Below, one piece after another: positions 31,454 to 40,867 of a stretch of DNA of 64,000 nucleotides. Position 1 is the first letter of the stretch, and the number at the start of each line of letters is the position of its first letter. Below the pieces are notes generated by a model, which was not told where the DNA came from, made no database searches, and saw only the letters and a list, made by a program, of their open reading frames with translations. Made by a program: the position numbers and the translations under genes. This DNA is from Halomonas sp. PR-M31. Its GTDB lineage: Bacteria > Pseudomonadota > Gammaproteobacteria > Pseudomonadales > Halomonadaceae. The stretch spans positions 60,152 through 124,151 of the forward strand of contig NZ_JIBT01000006.1 in NCBI RefSeq assembly GCF_001039575.1. Reading direction: 5' to 3'.

Positions 31454-32737
31454 TCAGCGCCGATCAATGGCCCGATGCGCGATATCTCGACGATAAAGCG
31501 CATCTTCCCAGGTAATCGAAGCCACACCTGCATAAGCGAGATCCCGTGCTTGCGAAACGGACTCGCCAAGGGCCGTCACACATAATACACGCCCGCCACT
31601 TGTGGCGAACCGACCCTGCTGGTCCAGATGGGTACCTGCATGGAACACCTTGCAGCCAACGGCTTCAGCCTCGTCGAGACCGCTAATCGCATCATTCTTG
31701 CGATACTCGCCGGGATAACCTGAAGCCGCCATGACAACGCCGACCGCGGGTCGCGAATCCCACTCACCGCTATGTTCATCGAGCCGTCCTTCAACGCCGG
31801 CCAGACACAGCTGCACTAGATCGCTTTTCAATCGCATGAGGATCGGCTGAGTTTCAGGATCGCCTAGCCGGCAGTTGTATTCGATGACCCTGGGCCTGCC
31901 GCGTTCATCGATCATCAGGCCGGCATAGAGAAACCCGGTGTAGGGGCGCCCTTCTTTCGCCATGCCCTGTACCGTAGGCAGGATCACTTCATCGAGAATG
32001 CGCTGATAGACCTCATCGGTAACCACTGGCGCCGGGGAATAGGCCCCCATGCCACCGGTATTGGGCCCGCTGTCGCCGTCACCCACACGCTTGTGATCCT
32101 GGCTGGTGGCCATGGGCAATATATGGTCGCCGTCCACCAGGACGATAAAGCTGGCCTCTTCCCCCTCGAGAAACTCCTCGATCACGACCCGCGCCCCGGC
32201 ATCGCCGAAAGCATTGGCCTCGAGCATATCGCGCACCGCCGCGACGGCTTCGGCTTCGGTCATGGCGACAACCACTCCTTTGCCTGCCGCCAGGCCATCC
32301 GCCTTGATCACGATGGGCGCACCCTGTTCAGCGAGGTAATTCAGCGCCGGTTCGATCTCGGTAAAAGTGGCGTAGTGCGCCGATGGAATATGGTGTCGAG
32401 CAAGAAAGTCCTTGGTGAAGGATTTAGAGCCTTCAAGCTGAGCCGCTGCCTGGGTAGGGCCGAAAATCTTGAGCCCGGCAAGACGAAAACGATCGACGAT
32501 CCCGGCGACCAAAGGCGCTTCCGGGCCCACGATGGTGAGATCGATTGCGTTGTCTCGAACAAAGTTTTCCAGGCCCTCGAGATCGTCCACGGCGATATCG
32601 ACATTGGTCAACGCCGGCTCATGCTCAGTGCCGGCATTGCCCGGCGCCACATAGACGCCCTCCACCTGGGGCGATTGCGCCGTTTTCCAGGCCAGTGCAT
32701 GTTCACGACCGCCGCCGCCGACGATCAGGACCTTCAT
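31454..32737 (-). CDS. purD: Phosphoribosylamine-glycine ligase
   Basis: PurD, the GARS enzyme, joins phosphoribosylamine and glycine using ATP in de novo purine synthesis. The protein has 427 residues of the ATP-grasp fold. MKVLIVGGGGREHALAWKTA is canonical, and PIVIKADGLAAGKGVVVAMT and YNCRLGDPETQPILMRLKSD are the ATP-binding and metal-binding blocks. No purH is adjacent, unlike the enteric purHD operon. Instead the start overlaps the stop of a PhaR-like gene by four bases. Confidence 0.98.
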   Translation of the reverse strand: MKVLIVGGGGREHALAWKTAQSPQVEGVYVAPGNAGTEHEPALTNVDIAVDDLEGLENFVRDNAIDLTIVGPEAPLVAGIVDRFRLAGLKIFGPTQAAAQLEGSKSFTKDFLARHHIPSAHYATFTEIEPALNYLAEQGAPIVIKADGLAAGKGVVVAMTEAEAVAAVRDMLEANAFGDAGARVVIEEFLEGEEASFIVLVDGDHILPMATSQDHKRVGDGDSGPNTGGMGAYSPAPVVTDEVYQRILDEVILPTVQGMAKEGRPYTGFLYAGLMIDERGRPRVIEYNCRLGDPETQPILMRLKSDLVQLCLAGVEGRLDEHSGEWDSRPAVGVVMAASGYPGEYRKNDAISGLDEAEAVGCKVFHAGTHLDQQGRFATSGGRVLCVTALGESVSQARDLAYAGVASITWEDALYRRDIAHRAIDRR

Positions 32738-33228
32738 TGCTTGCCCTCGTCATCGTCTTCCTTCTGCTGCGCCTTGGTGATGGTGTTTCTCCAGAAGCGC
32801 ATATTGTCCTCGGCCATTTCACGCATCAGCTCCATGGGAGAATTGCGCATGGCTTGTTTCCATTGATCCTGCAGGCGCTTTTGCTGCTCCAGCATGAGCT
32901 GGGTGCCCTGCTCGAGATAACGCGCCAGCGGCAAGGGTCGGGCCATGGCGTAGACACGAATCAACTGCTGCAAAAGATCGTTGGAAAAGACTTCGGAATC
33001 ACCGTCTGCCTGCTCCTGCTCGATGATGATCGAAAGTAAGATGGTGCGTGTCAGATCCTCTCCGCTCTTGGCATCTTCGACGCGAAACGGCTCCTCTTCG
33101 AGAATCAGGCAGCGCAGATCCTCGAGAGTGACATAGCGACTTTGCTGAGTGTCATAAAGCCGACGATTGGCATATTTGCGGATTACACGCACGGCGCCCC
33201 CTTTTTTCTTCATAGAATCGCATTTCAT
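32734..33228 (-). CDS. phaR: Polyhydroxyalkanoate synthesis repressor PhaR-like
   Basis: This 164-residue protein has the PHB-accumulation regulatory N-terminal domain (RVIRKYANRRLYDTQQSRYV) followed by a helical, Gln- and Glu-rich C-terminus (MLEQQKRLQDQWKQAM). In other bacteria PhaR represses phasin and PHA synthesis genes and is released by PHB granules. Two in-frame ATGs, 33228 and 33213, are possible starts and neither has a clear ribosome site. Its ending overlaps purD by four bases, an unusual pairing. No phaC or phasin is in the window. Confidence 0.88.
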   Translation of the reverse strand: MKCDSMKKKGGAVRVIRKYANRRLYDTQQSRYVTLEDLRCLILEEEPFRVEDAKSGEDLTRTILLSIIIEQEQADGDSEVFSNDLLQQLIRVYAMARPLPLARYLEQGTQLMLEQQKRLQDQWKQAMRNSPMELMREMAEDNMRFWRNTITKAQQKEDDDEGKQ

Positions 33229-33377
33229 AGATTACGCATACTGCTTTTGTGTTGCGCCTCGTTGATACATTGTGCATCGCACTATGCTACTTGCAAACGC
33301 CATACTGCCATCGCTCTTGCCATTGACAAGACCAATGACGCTTAATGCCCTCAAACAACCGACTCATGGAGGCCGGC

Positions 33378-34091
33378 ATGAATCTGATCCTGCTCGACCT
33401 TATGGATATCGACGCCGAGGGTTACGCCTGGGTCCGCGACCCGCGTCGAGTACGCCATTTGCAGGAGGTACAGAGTGCGGAAATTGGCACTGAAATGACC
33501 TTGGGTATCGTGAATGGCGCGATAGGTCGCGGCCGATTGATCAGCCTGGAGGAGCAAGGTGCCTGCTTTGACGTGACACGGCTTGAAATGTCACCACCTG
33601 CACCCTTGCCGGTACACCTGATATTGGCCTTGCCGCGCCCGCGTATGCTGGCGCGCTCGCTGGAACACGTGACCGCTCTTGGGGTCAAGCATATCACGCT
33701 CCTGCACACCTGCCGTGTAGAGAAGAGCTATTGGCAATCGCCGGAGCTTTCAGCGCAGAAGATTCACGAACATCTGGTGTTGGGTCTGGAACAGGCCAGG
33801 GATACGATACTGCCGAGTGTGACCCTGGAAAAACGCTTCAAACCTTTTATCGAGGACAGCTTGCCTGGGTTGTTGCGGGATCGCCGTGGTCTCTTTGCCC
33901 ATCCTGGCATGCCGACGGCCTGCCCTCGCGGTCTAGCTGAGGCGTGCGTGCTGGTGGTGGGCCCCGAAGGAGGATTCATCCCTTACGAGGTGGGATGCTT
34001 GCTGGAAGCGGGCTGCGAGGGGATTCATATCGGCGAGCGAATCCTGAGAGTCGAAACTGCGGTGACTACCCTGCTCGCCAGGCTCTTTTGA
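33378..34091 (+). CDS. rsmE: 16S rRNA (uracil1498-N3)-methyltransferase, RsmE family
   Basis: This SPOUT-fold methyltransferase of 237 residues modifies U1498 in the ribosomal decoding centre. The knot motif LVVGPEGGFIPYEV and the C-terminal IHIGERILRVETAVTTLLAR are diagnostic. The start at 33378 follows a GGAGG site at good spacing; in-frame upstream ATGs at 33345 and 33366 are less supported. Gammaproteobacteria often have one RsmE next to gshB; this copy lies elsewhere and its N-terminus (MNLILLDLMDIDAEGY) is divergent, so it could be a second paralogue. Confidence 0.9.
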   Translation: MNLILLDLMDIDAEGYAWVRDPRRVRHLQEVQSAEIGTEMTLGIVNGAIGRGRLISLEEQGACFDVTRLEMSPPAPLPVHLILALPRPRMLARSLEHVTALGVKHITLLHTCRVEKSYWQSPELSAQKIHEHLVLGLEQARDTILPSVTLEKRFKPFIEDSLPGLLRDRRGLFAHPGMPTACPRGLAEACVLVVGPEGGFIPYEVGCLLEAGCEGIHIGERILRVETAVTTLLARLF

Positions 34092-34104
34092 ATAACCCAT
34101 TCAG

Positions 34105-34162
34105 GCGCCTGTTCACGTCCAGGAACATATCGATCCTGGGGTGTTGGCCCCGAAGCAGGCGC
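34105..34162. terminator. Nested hairpin between convergent rsmE and DUF748 gene
   Basis: GCGCCTG (34105-34111) pairs with CAGGCGC (34156-34162), and inside it CCAGGA (34119-34124) pairs with TCCTGG (34134-34139). The structure sits in the 81-base gap between two convergent genes, where a shared terminator is expected. There is no good T tract on either side, so this is a weak call. Confidence 0.3.
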
Positions 34163-34172
34163 TAGCGGGCAT

Positions 34173-35234
34173 TTACTCCTCCCTGCCAAAATTCGCCTGG
34201 TAGGCATCGACGAAAGCGTTGCGCAATACCGATACGAACGCCTGCCAGCCGCTGATGTCCTGCTGCTTGAGATTGCCGCTGATATCGATCTGGGTCGCGA
34301 GACGATCCTTTGATTTATTGCGAAATAGCCATCCAGCTCCGGCCACCAGGGACTCCCAGGCAGCGCTTAGCACCCCTTTCTCAGCGTCCTCTTCGAGATC
34401 GAGTATATCCACGTTGTTCAACAGCGGCTTGGCATAGCCCTGAAGCTGTCCATCCTTGGCATCGAGCTCCATGACGAAATCCCCGGAACCGGATTGAAAG
34501 TCGAAGTTGCCGTAAGCCTGAGTCAACTCATTGAGCCGAGTCAGATCCGCATCGCTCACTCGAAGCTTCATCGAGAAATCCTGCATGTCGCCCAGAGGAT
34601 CGAGGCTTGCATGCAGTTCCGTCGCGGCCTGATTGAGCAGCAACCCTTGAACGTCGACGTCGGCAACCTGGGCGCCTTCACGGCGGTCCGCATTACTCAG
34701 GTTGGTGATGGTCGCATCGATCTCGGAGATCTCGAGATCTACCGGGGGTTGCGAACTGAAATTGCGAAAATGCACGCGTCCTTTATTGATGGTGATGCGG
34801 TTGAGCTCGATGGGCAGTAGATCCTGAACGGTTTTCTGCCAATCGGCCCCTTCTCCGGACTGGCTGTTTTCCTTCTGGGGAGCATCGACGAAATTGAGCA
34901 CGGGCTTGAACACCGCAATTTCCGCCACGATCCTGCCTTTCCAGAGTGCGCTCCAGCTAACGGATAGATCCGTGGAATCGACGCTGACAAAAGGAACCGG
35001 TACCTCACCGCTGGTCTTGACGATATTCAGTCCATTGATCCCGTAGGCTCCTCGCCAGAGGTGGATATCCACGTCGTCGATATGGCCCTGATAGTCTCCC
35101 ATGGCGGCAAGCTGATCATTGAGGTAATCCCGGACCAACCCAGGGAGTGCGGCTCTGAGCGCCACGAGCGCCACGAGCGCCACCACCAATACGACAACGA
35201 CAACCAGCGGCCAGGTAAATCGTTTTTTCATCAT
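34173..35234 (-). CDS. DUF748/AsmA-like envelope protein
   Basis: This 353-residue protein has an N-terminal signal anchor (TWPLVVVVVLVVALVALVAL, from residue 7), then a long beta-rich periplasmic region. Recurrent blocks such as IDDVDIHLWRGAYGINGLNI and PIELNRITINKGRVHFRNFS resemble the DUF748/AsmA group, whose larger members bridge the envelope and carry lipids. This copy is short and its partner is unknown. A 9-base repeat in the anchor (35161-35184) encodes the VALVALVAL run. It follows mltB in the same direction. Confidence 0.75.
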   Translation of the reverse strand: MMKKRFTWPLVVVVVLVVALVALVALRAALPGLVRDYLNDQLAAMGDYQGHIDDVDIHLWRGAYGINGLNIVKTSGEVPVPFVSVDSTDLSVSWSALWKGRIVAEIAVFKPVLNFVDAPQKENSQSGEGADWQKTVQDLLPIELNRITINKGRVHFRNFSSQPPVDLEISEIDATITNLSNADRREGAQVADVDVQGLLLNQAATELHASLDPLGDMQDFSMKLRVSDADLTRLNELTQAYGNFDFQSGSGDFVMELDAKDGQLQGYAKPLLNNVDILDLEEDAEKGVLSAAWESLVAGAGWLFRNKSKDRLATQIDISGNLKQQDISGWQAFVSVLRNAFVDAYQANFGREE

Positions 35235-35314
35235 TCGAACATTCCTGTTAGTTTCACGGGCTTCTTACAGCGTAGCCCTGCCCTTGACTCAGGGTAGTTC
35301 ACCGTTGCCAGACA

Positions 35315-36643
35315 TCATTCTTCGCTGCGTAAACGCTGCAATAGCGTCAAGGTAGCAAAGCCGTCCGGGGTTTTACCTAGATGACGCTGATACTCACGAA
35401 TGCCCTGGCGCGAATTAGGACCCAGGATGCCATCGGGCTTACCCACGTCCATGCCTTTGGCGTTGAGTAGCGCTTGTAGCTCTTTCACCTGGGTGCGAGA
35501 GAGAGCCTTCTGTGCTCGCGGCCACTTGCCTTGAACACCTGCCTCTCCGGTAATGCGCTTGGCAAGCAGCCCCACCGCCAAGGCATAGCTCGTTGAGGCG
35601 TTGTAGCGCATGATGACGCGGAAATTATGTCCGACCAGAAATGCCGGCCCTTGAGCGCCGGCAGGAGCAATGATCGAGGCATTCTCCAAAGAAGGGAGCG
35701 TCGTTCCGTTTACCGCCGTCACCCCTTGGTCAGCCCAGGCCTGGCCCGATTGACGATTGGCAAGTTCGGTTTGAGCGTAGTCGAAATTCTCTGGCAGGCG
35801 CACTTCCAGGCCCCAGGGTTCATTCTTGCGCCACCCGGCCTTGGCCAGATAGTTTGCCGTAGAGGCCATGACGTCCGGGATGCTGCCCCAGATATCACGC
35901 CGCCCGTCATTGTCGCCGTCCTGGGCATAGGCTTCGAAGCTCGAAGGGATGAACTGAGTATGGCCCATGGCACCGGCCCAGGAACCACGCATGTGATCCC
36001 GATCGATATCGCCACGCTGCAAGATGCGCAGTGCCGCCATCAGCTCGCTGCGGGCAAAATCGGGACGGCGTCCGTCGTAGCCCAAGGTGGCCAAGGCATC
36101 AATGGTCGAAAAACTGCCGAAGTTGCTGCCGTAATTGCTTTCGATGCCCCAGATGGCGACGAGTATGCTGCCAGGAACGCCATAGCGCTCGCTGGCCGCT
36201 TCGATGGCGCGGCGGTGCTCGTTGAGTCGTGCCTTGCCTTGAGAGACCCGGGCGTCAGACACCGCGCTATCGAGATAATCCCATACCTGGCGACTGAATT
36301 CCGGCTGACTGCGATCGAGCTCGATGATACGTGGCTGCAACTGGATCGGATCGAAGGCGGCGTTCAAGGTGACGTCATTGATACCTTCGGCCCGGGCATC
36401 GCGTTTGAAGTCAGCGACCCACTCCGAGAACTCGACTTTATCGCTCTGGCTTGAATTTCTGGTCGAGGACCCGCGGGCTGCATCATCGGCTTCAGCTATA
36501 AGGGGGGCGCTGGCTTCGATATTGGCGCTGCTGCTGGTTTCGACATCGGTACCCGCAGTAGCCTTGGCGTGAGATTGGCAACCGCTCATCGAAATCAAAA
36601 GAGTCAGCGTCAATAGAGAAACGCTGCTGAAACGATAATGCAT
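35315..36643 (-). CDS. mltB: Membrane-bound lytic murein transglycosylase B-like
   Basis: This 442-residue enzyme cleaves peptidoglycan between MurNAc and GlcNAc with 1,6-anhydro product formation. It has a lipoprotein-type signal (LLISMSGC, cysteine near residue 23), then the MltB SLT domain with the catalytic Glu in AIWGIESNYGSNFGSFSTID and the HTQFIPSSFEAYA and DGRRDIWGSIPDV blocks. A C-terminal peptidoglycan-binding domain follows (VKELQALLNAKGMDVGKPDG). It would supply anhydro-sugars of the kind recycled through AmgK-MurU. No slt partner is adjacent. Confidence 0.93.
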   Translation of the reverse strand: MHYRFSSVSLLTLTLLISMSGCQSHAKATAGTDVETSSSANIEASAPLIAEADDAARGSSTRNSSQSDKVEFSEWVADFKRDARAEGINDVTLNAAFDPIQLQPRIIELDRSQPEFSRQVWDYLDSAVSDARVSQGKARLNEHRRAIEAASERYGVPGSILVAIWGIESNYGSNFGSFSTIDALATLGYDGRRPDFARSELMAALRILQRGDIDRDHMRGSWAGAMGHTQFIPSSFEAYAQDGDNDGRRDIWGSIPDVMASTANYLAKAGWRKNEPWGLEVRLPENFDYAQTELANRQSGQAWADQGVTAVNGTTLPSLENASIIAPAGAQGPAFLVGHNFRVIMRYNASTSYALAVGLLAKRITGEAGVQGKWPRAQKALSRTQVKELQALLNAKGMDVGKPDGILGPNSRQGIREYQRHLGKTPDGFATLTLLQRLRSEE

Positions 36644-36721
36644 GAGATGTCCTCCCCGGTGGCAAAAGGGACATTCTCCCCCAGGACGGTAGCAACGACC
36701 AGCGTCTTTAATGCATTGAGA

Positions 36722-37189
36722 TCACCCCATTATATTAAGCCGCACCAATACTGCGAGATGACAAAGAACCACCACTACCGTCAGTAAACTACGCAAATTC
36801 TGATACCACCGCGGTAAACGTTTGGTGCTGCTGGCTTGACGCTCATATAAGCGTATTAGAAGAAATCCGATCATCAGGACAAGAACGCCGGCAACGTAGT
36901 TGAGCAAAAGCGCCGGCCAGGCTAGCAGACTGGGCACCATGCTCAATACCAGCCGCACATTGAAGCCTTTAGTGCCCGGCGCATCCTGGCTCATTGCCAC
37001 GCCCCAATGAATGCCCCCTAAAAAAGATAAAATGACAGCGCTATAGAAAAGAAACGCCTTGATCGCCAATGCCTGCCACAATATTGGTGCCACAAAGACA
37101 CAAACGGCACCGACGAAAAAAGGAATCAGTCCTGCGCATCCAAGCCAAAAGGGTAAACCTGGCGATGGGGAGTGTTCTGGGTTGTTCAT
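36722..37189 (-). CDS. DUF3429 membrane protein
   Basis: This 155-residue protein has five predicted membrane segments and the DUF3429 pattern GLPFWLGCAGLIPFFVGAVC, then FLGGIHWGVAMSQ. The family is widespread in proteobacteria and has no established role. It is divergent from the Mrp operon across about 520 bases and lies 78 bases upstream of mltB on the same strand. Confidence 0.82.
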   Translation of the reverse strand: MNNPEHSPSPGLPFWLGCAGLIPFFVGAVCVFVAPILWQALAIKAFLFYSAVILSFLGGIHWGVAMSQDAPGTKGFNVRLVLSMVPSLLAWPALLLNYVAGVLVLMIGFLLIRLYERQASSTKRLPRWYQNLRSLLTVVVVLCHLAVLVRLNIMG

Positions 37190-37706
37190 GCAGTTTTCTT
37201 GATACTCTGATTAAAATAGAACAGGGAAGAAGCGCGTATCGACACTGCATGCTAACGAGCTCGACTATCGGCCGCCAGTGTCGCGGCTGTAACGGTGCTG
37301 ACCAATGATCGCCGCTGGCGAGGGGCTGGAGAGCCGTGGTAGAGTCGAACCATCGTTGAGGCGGCACCATTGATCGCAAGAAATCCCATTCACTTTCGGA
37401 CTGTTAGAATTCGTACACGGGATATTTGAAGGCCATGTTAGGAGGTAGGAGTCCGTGACTGACCGCCATCACTCGAGATTGATTGATCCGCGTGTACATT
37501 GCCATGTCACGACCTTGGCTGACCATGCTTTCGACTGTATAGCGCTTTGGATACTGTCGCTGCGAGCGGCCAGACATCCTTTTCTGCCCGACCCTCCACC
37601 TTTGGATGCTTGATAGCCGGCGGATTACCGGCTGAACTGTGAACTGATCGGCTTGATGCTTGTTGCCTCGAGCCTGCGGAATGCTAACGATAAGAGTGGG
37701 TCGTTC
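37190..37706. promoter_or_regulatory. Long non-coding leader upstream of the Mrp operon
   Basis: These 517 bases separate the DUF3429 gene from the Mrp start and contain no gene I can support. Minus-strand frames here are short shadows, although one (37404-37775) is open for 123 residues. An unusually long 5' region before an ion-transport operon may carry promoters or a leader RNA. I do not see a named riboswitch motif. Confidence 0.35.
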
Positions 37707-40517
37707 ATGCCATTGCTTCTGATAATACTGCTTCCTTTGCTGGGCAGTCTGATGCCCTTGTTGGGCTCCAACCACAAGCGCAATAACTGTGCCCTGCTCA
37801 CGGCACTGGCGCCTGCGCTTGCGTTAGGCATTCTACTGACCCAGGCAGGCAGCGTTCTCGATGGTGAGGTGCTGCGCTTCTCACTACCCTGGGTTCCGGC
37901 ACTCCATCTGGATCTGGCATTGCGCCTGGATGGCCTGTCGCTGCTGTTTACCCTGCTGATCCTGGGCATTGGCTTGTTGATCATCCTCTACACGCGGTTT
38001 TATCTATCGCCAGAGGACAGCATGCCACGCTTTTACGCCTTCTTGATGCTGTTCATGACCGCCATGCTGGGCATTGTCATGGCAGACAACCTGATTCTGC
38101 TGTGGGTATTCTGGGAGCTGACCAGCCTCACCTCATTTTTGCTGATCGGCTTCTGGTATACCCAGACCAACGCCCGTCGTGGTGCGCGAGCTTCGCTGAC
38201 CGTCACCGCACTAGGCGGCCTTGCCCTGCTGGCTGGACTGTTGCTCATCGGTGATATCGTGGGTTCCTACGATATGCAGGTGGTACTCGATAGCCGCGAG
38301 ATCATTCAGTACGATTCGCGCTATGTGCCGGCGGTGCTGCTGGTCCTGCTGGGCGCATTCACCAAGTCGGCTCAGTTTCCTTTTCAGTTCTGGCTGCCTC
38401 AAGCCATGGCCGCGCCGACCCCGGTGTCCGCCTTCCTGCATTCCGCCACCATGGTCAAAGCCGGCGTCTTTTTGCTGGCACGCCTTCATCCAGCCCTGGC
38501 GGGCACGGACCTCTGGCTCTACCTGGTCGGCCTGACGGGCCTGACGACCATGATCTATGGCGCCTACTTCGCCATCATCAAGTACGACATCAAGAGCATT
38601 CTGGCCTTTTCCACCGTCAGCCATCTGGGGCTCATCACCATGCTGTTCGGCTTCGACAGTCGCCTGGCGGTGGTAGCTGGAGTCTTCCACATTCTCAATC
38701 ACGCTCTGTTCAAGGCCTCCTTGTTCATGGTGGCGGGTATCGTGGATCATGAATGTGGTACTCGGGACATCCGCAAGCTGAAGGGGTTATGGCGCTACAT
38801 GCCCGTCACCACCCTACTGGCGACCCTGGGCTGCGCCTCCATGGCCGGCGTACCGTTGCTGAATGGCTTTCTGTCCAAGGAAATGATGCTTGCGGAAACC
38901 CTCGATACCCAATTACTTGGCGGACTTTCCTGGTTGATTCCGGCGTTGGCGACGTTGGGCAGCGTGCTCTCAGTCACCTATGCGCTACGCTTTGTCCGCA
39001 ACATCTTCTTCGACGGCCTGCCTCGGGAAGTGGCCAAGACACCTCATGAACCGCCCTGGCCGATGCGGGCACCGGTCATTCTGATGATATCGCTATGCGT
39101 GCTGATCGGGCTCTTCCCGGCCATCACCGTGACTAGCTTGATCTACGCCGCCGCGGATGCCGCCTTGATGGCCTCCCCCCCAGAGCTGCACCTGGCGATA
39201 TGGCATGGCTTCAATCTGCCTCTACTGATGAGCGCCATCGCCTTGATCGGCGGGGTAATCGTCTATCTGCTGCGTCAGCATCTATTCAACTTTCAGCGCC
39301 AGTTCGCTGCTCTCGATCCACTATCCGTCTACGAAGGCTTCATGCAGGCCATCGTGAAAGCCTTTCAATGGGGGCTTGAAACCTTAGAGAATGGCTCGCT
39401 GCAGCGTTATATGCTGTGGCTGGTGATTGCCGTGCTGGCCTTGGCCGGCAGCAGCCTGATGGAAGTGTCTTCACTTTATGGTGGCAAACCGCTGCAGCCG
39501 CTCGATGGCATTCTGATCATCGGCGGGGGCATTACCCTCTTTGCCGGCCTTGCTACTGCCTGCCTGCACCGTCGGCGTTTGATCTCGATTCTCATGCTGT
39601 CAATCGTCGGCCTGATGACGTCACTGATCTTTGCACGCTTTTCGGCGCCGGATCTCGCCTTGACCCAGTTAGCCGTCGAGGTGGTGACGATGATCCTGTT
39701 GATGCTGGCGCTCTTCTTCCTGCCCCAGCGCACACCCAAGGAATCCAACGGCCGACGCGTGGTGCGCGACATTCTCGTATGTACCGGTTTTGGCGGCATC
39801 ATTGCCAGCCTCAATTACGCGGTGTTAACGCGGCCGGTATCGTCAATTTCCGATTTCTATCTGGAGAACAGCGTGCCCGGCGGCGGCGGTCACAATGTGG
39901 TCAACGTCATCTTGGTGGATTTCCGCGGCTTCGATACCTTAGGTGAAATCACCGTACTGTGCATCGCCGGTATCGGCATTTACAAGCTGCTCAATCGTTT
40001 GCGTCTATTCATGCCATCCAGTGATTTCGAGGGTCGCCCCTGGTCGCCGGATCGTCATCCCATGATTCTGGCCACGGTATCCCAGTCGTTGATGCCGATA
40101 GCACTACTGGTCTCGATATTCATTTTCCTGCGCGGTCATAACGCGCCCGGGGGCGGCTTCATCGCAGGGCTCGTTACGGCGGTTGTGCTGATCCTGCTGT
40201 ACATCACTCGTGGAGTCGAATGGACACAGCAGCGCCTGGATTTTCAGTTTCAGCCGGTTGCGGTGGTCGGCGTTGGCATTGCGACGCTCACAGGACTTGG
40301 CAGCCTACTGTTCGGCTATCCCTTCCTGACCTCGAGCTTCGGGCATTTTCATATTCCGCTAATTGGTGACGTGGAGCTGGCCACCGCCTTGTTCTTCGAT
40401 CTGGGGGTTTACTTCACCGTCATTGGGGCGACGCTGATGATCCTGGCCAACCTGGGCAAGATCACCACACCCCACCGGCCCACGACACAACCTACCCCGC
40501 AAAAGGAGCCAAGCTGA
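37707..40517 (+). CDS. mrpA: Monovalent cation/H+ antiporter, fused MrpA-MrpB subunit
   Basis: This is the main transport subunit of the seven-gene-type Mrp (Mnh/Pha) Na+/H+ antiporter. The 936-residue protein carries an NuoL-like core ([55 protein letters not shown]) and then, in its last part, the MrpB block ([40 protein letters not shown]). So MrpA and MrpB are one chain, as in the PhaAB type of group 2 systems. The start at 37707 gives [17 protein letters not shown]; an in-frame upstream ATG at 37653 is less likely. It is first in the mrpAB-C-D-E-F-G operon. Confidence 0.95.
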   Translation: MPLLLIILLPLLGSLMPLLGSNHKRNNCALLTALAPALALGILLTQAGSVLDGEVLRFSLPWVPALHLDLALRLDGLSLLFTLLILGIGLLIILYTRFYLSPEDSMPRFYAFLMLFMTAMLGIVMADNLILLWVFWELTSLTSFLLIGFWYTQTNARRGARASLTVTALGGLALLAGLLLIGDIVGSYDMQVVLDSREIIQYDSRYVPAVLLVLLGAFTKSAQFPFQFWLPQAMAAPTPVSAFLHSATMVKAGVFLLARLHPALAGTDLWLYLVGLTGLTTMIYGAYFAIIKYDIKSILAFSTVSHLGLITMLFGFDSRLAVVAGVFHILNHALFKASLFMVAGIVDHECGTRDIRKLKGLWRYMPVTTLLATLGCASMAGVPLLNGFLSKEMMLAETLDTQLLGGLSWLIPALATLGSVLSVTYALRFVRNIFFDGLPREVAKTPHEPPWPMRAPVILMISLCVLIGLFPAITVTSLIYAAADAALMASPPELHLAIWHGFNLPLLMSAIALIGGVIVYLLRQHLFNFQRQFAALDPLSVYEGFMQAIVKAFQWGLETLENGSLQRYMLWLVIAVLALAGSSLMEVSSLYGGKPLQPLDGILIIGGGITLFAGLATACLHRRRLISILMLSIVGLMTSLIFARFSAPDLALTQLAVEVVTMILLMLALFFLPQRTPKESNGRRVVRDILVCTGFGGIIASLNYAVLTRPVSSISDFYLENSVPGGGGHNVVNVILVDFRGFDTLGEITVLCIAGIGIYKLLNRLRLFMPSSDFEGRPWSPDRHPMILATVSQSLMPIALLVSIFIFLRGHNAPGGGFIAGLVTAVVLILLYITRGVEWTQQRLDFQFQPVAVVGVGIATLTGLGSLLFGYPFLTSSFGHFHIPLIGDVELATALFFDLGVYFTVIGATLMILANLGKITTPHRPTTQPTPQKEPS

Positions 40518-40867
40518 TGGAAGCGCTTTACGCCACGATTACCGGTGTACTGGCAGCCTGCGGCCTTTTTTTGGCACTACGCGGGCGAACCTTTCCCGTG
40601 GTAGTCGGGCTGACACTGCTGTCCTATGCGGTCAACCTGTTTCTGTTCTCGACTGGAGGATTGAACACCGCCGCGGCGCCGGTCATCAACGGTCACGGCG
40701 GTCAATATACCGACCCGCTCCCTCAAGCCCTGGTGCTGACCGCCATCGTCATCGGATTTGCCATGACCGCCTTCTCGGTCATTCTCGCCATCCGTGTGCG
40801 AGGTGAGCTGGGCAGCGACGACGTGCATGCTGGTCGCACCAGCGAGTCCCGGGAGAACAAGTCCTGA
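40517..40867 (+). CDS. mrpC: Mrp antiporter subunit C
   Basis: This 116-residue subunit is homologous to NuoK and has three membrane helices. The pattern GLTLLSYAVNLFLFSTGGLN and DPLPQALVLTAIVIGFAMTA is diagnostic. The start overlaps the preceding stop by one base (TGATG), so translation is coupled. A short hydrophilic tail (GELGSDDVHAGRTSESRENK) follows the last helix. Confidence 0.95.
   Translation: MEALYATITGVLAACGLFLALRGRTFPVVVGLTLLSYAVNLFLFSTGGLNTAAAPVINGHGGQYTDPLPQALVLTAIVIGFAMTAFSVILAIRVRGELGSDDVHAGRTSESRENKS

Noticed and set aside
35161..35184. Short 9-bp repeat at the DUF748 anchor
   Set aside because: It simply encodes the hydrophobic VALVALVAL anchor. No evidence of a mobile or regulatory repeat.
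37404..37775. Minus-strand open frame of 123 residues across the Mrp leader and into mrpA
   Set aside because: It overlaps the start of a well-supported gene on the other strand, its sequence shows no family motif, and no ribosome site is apparent. I treat it as a shadow.
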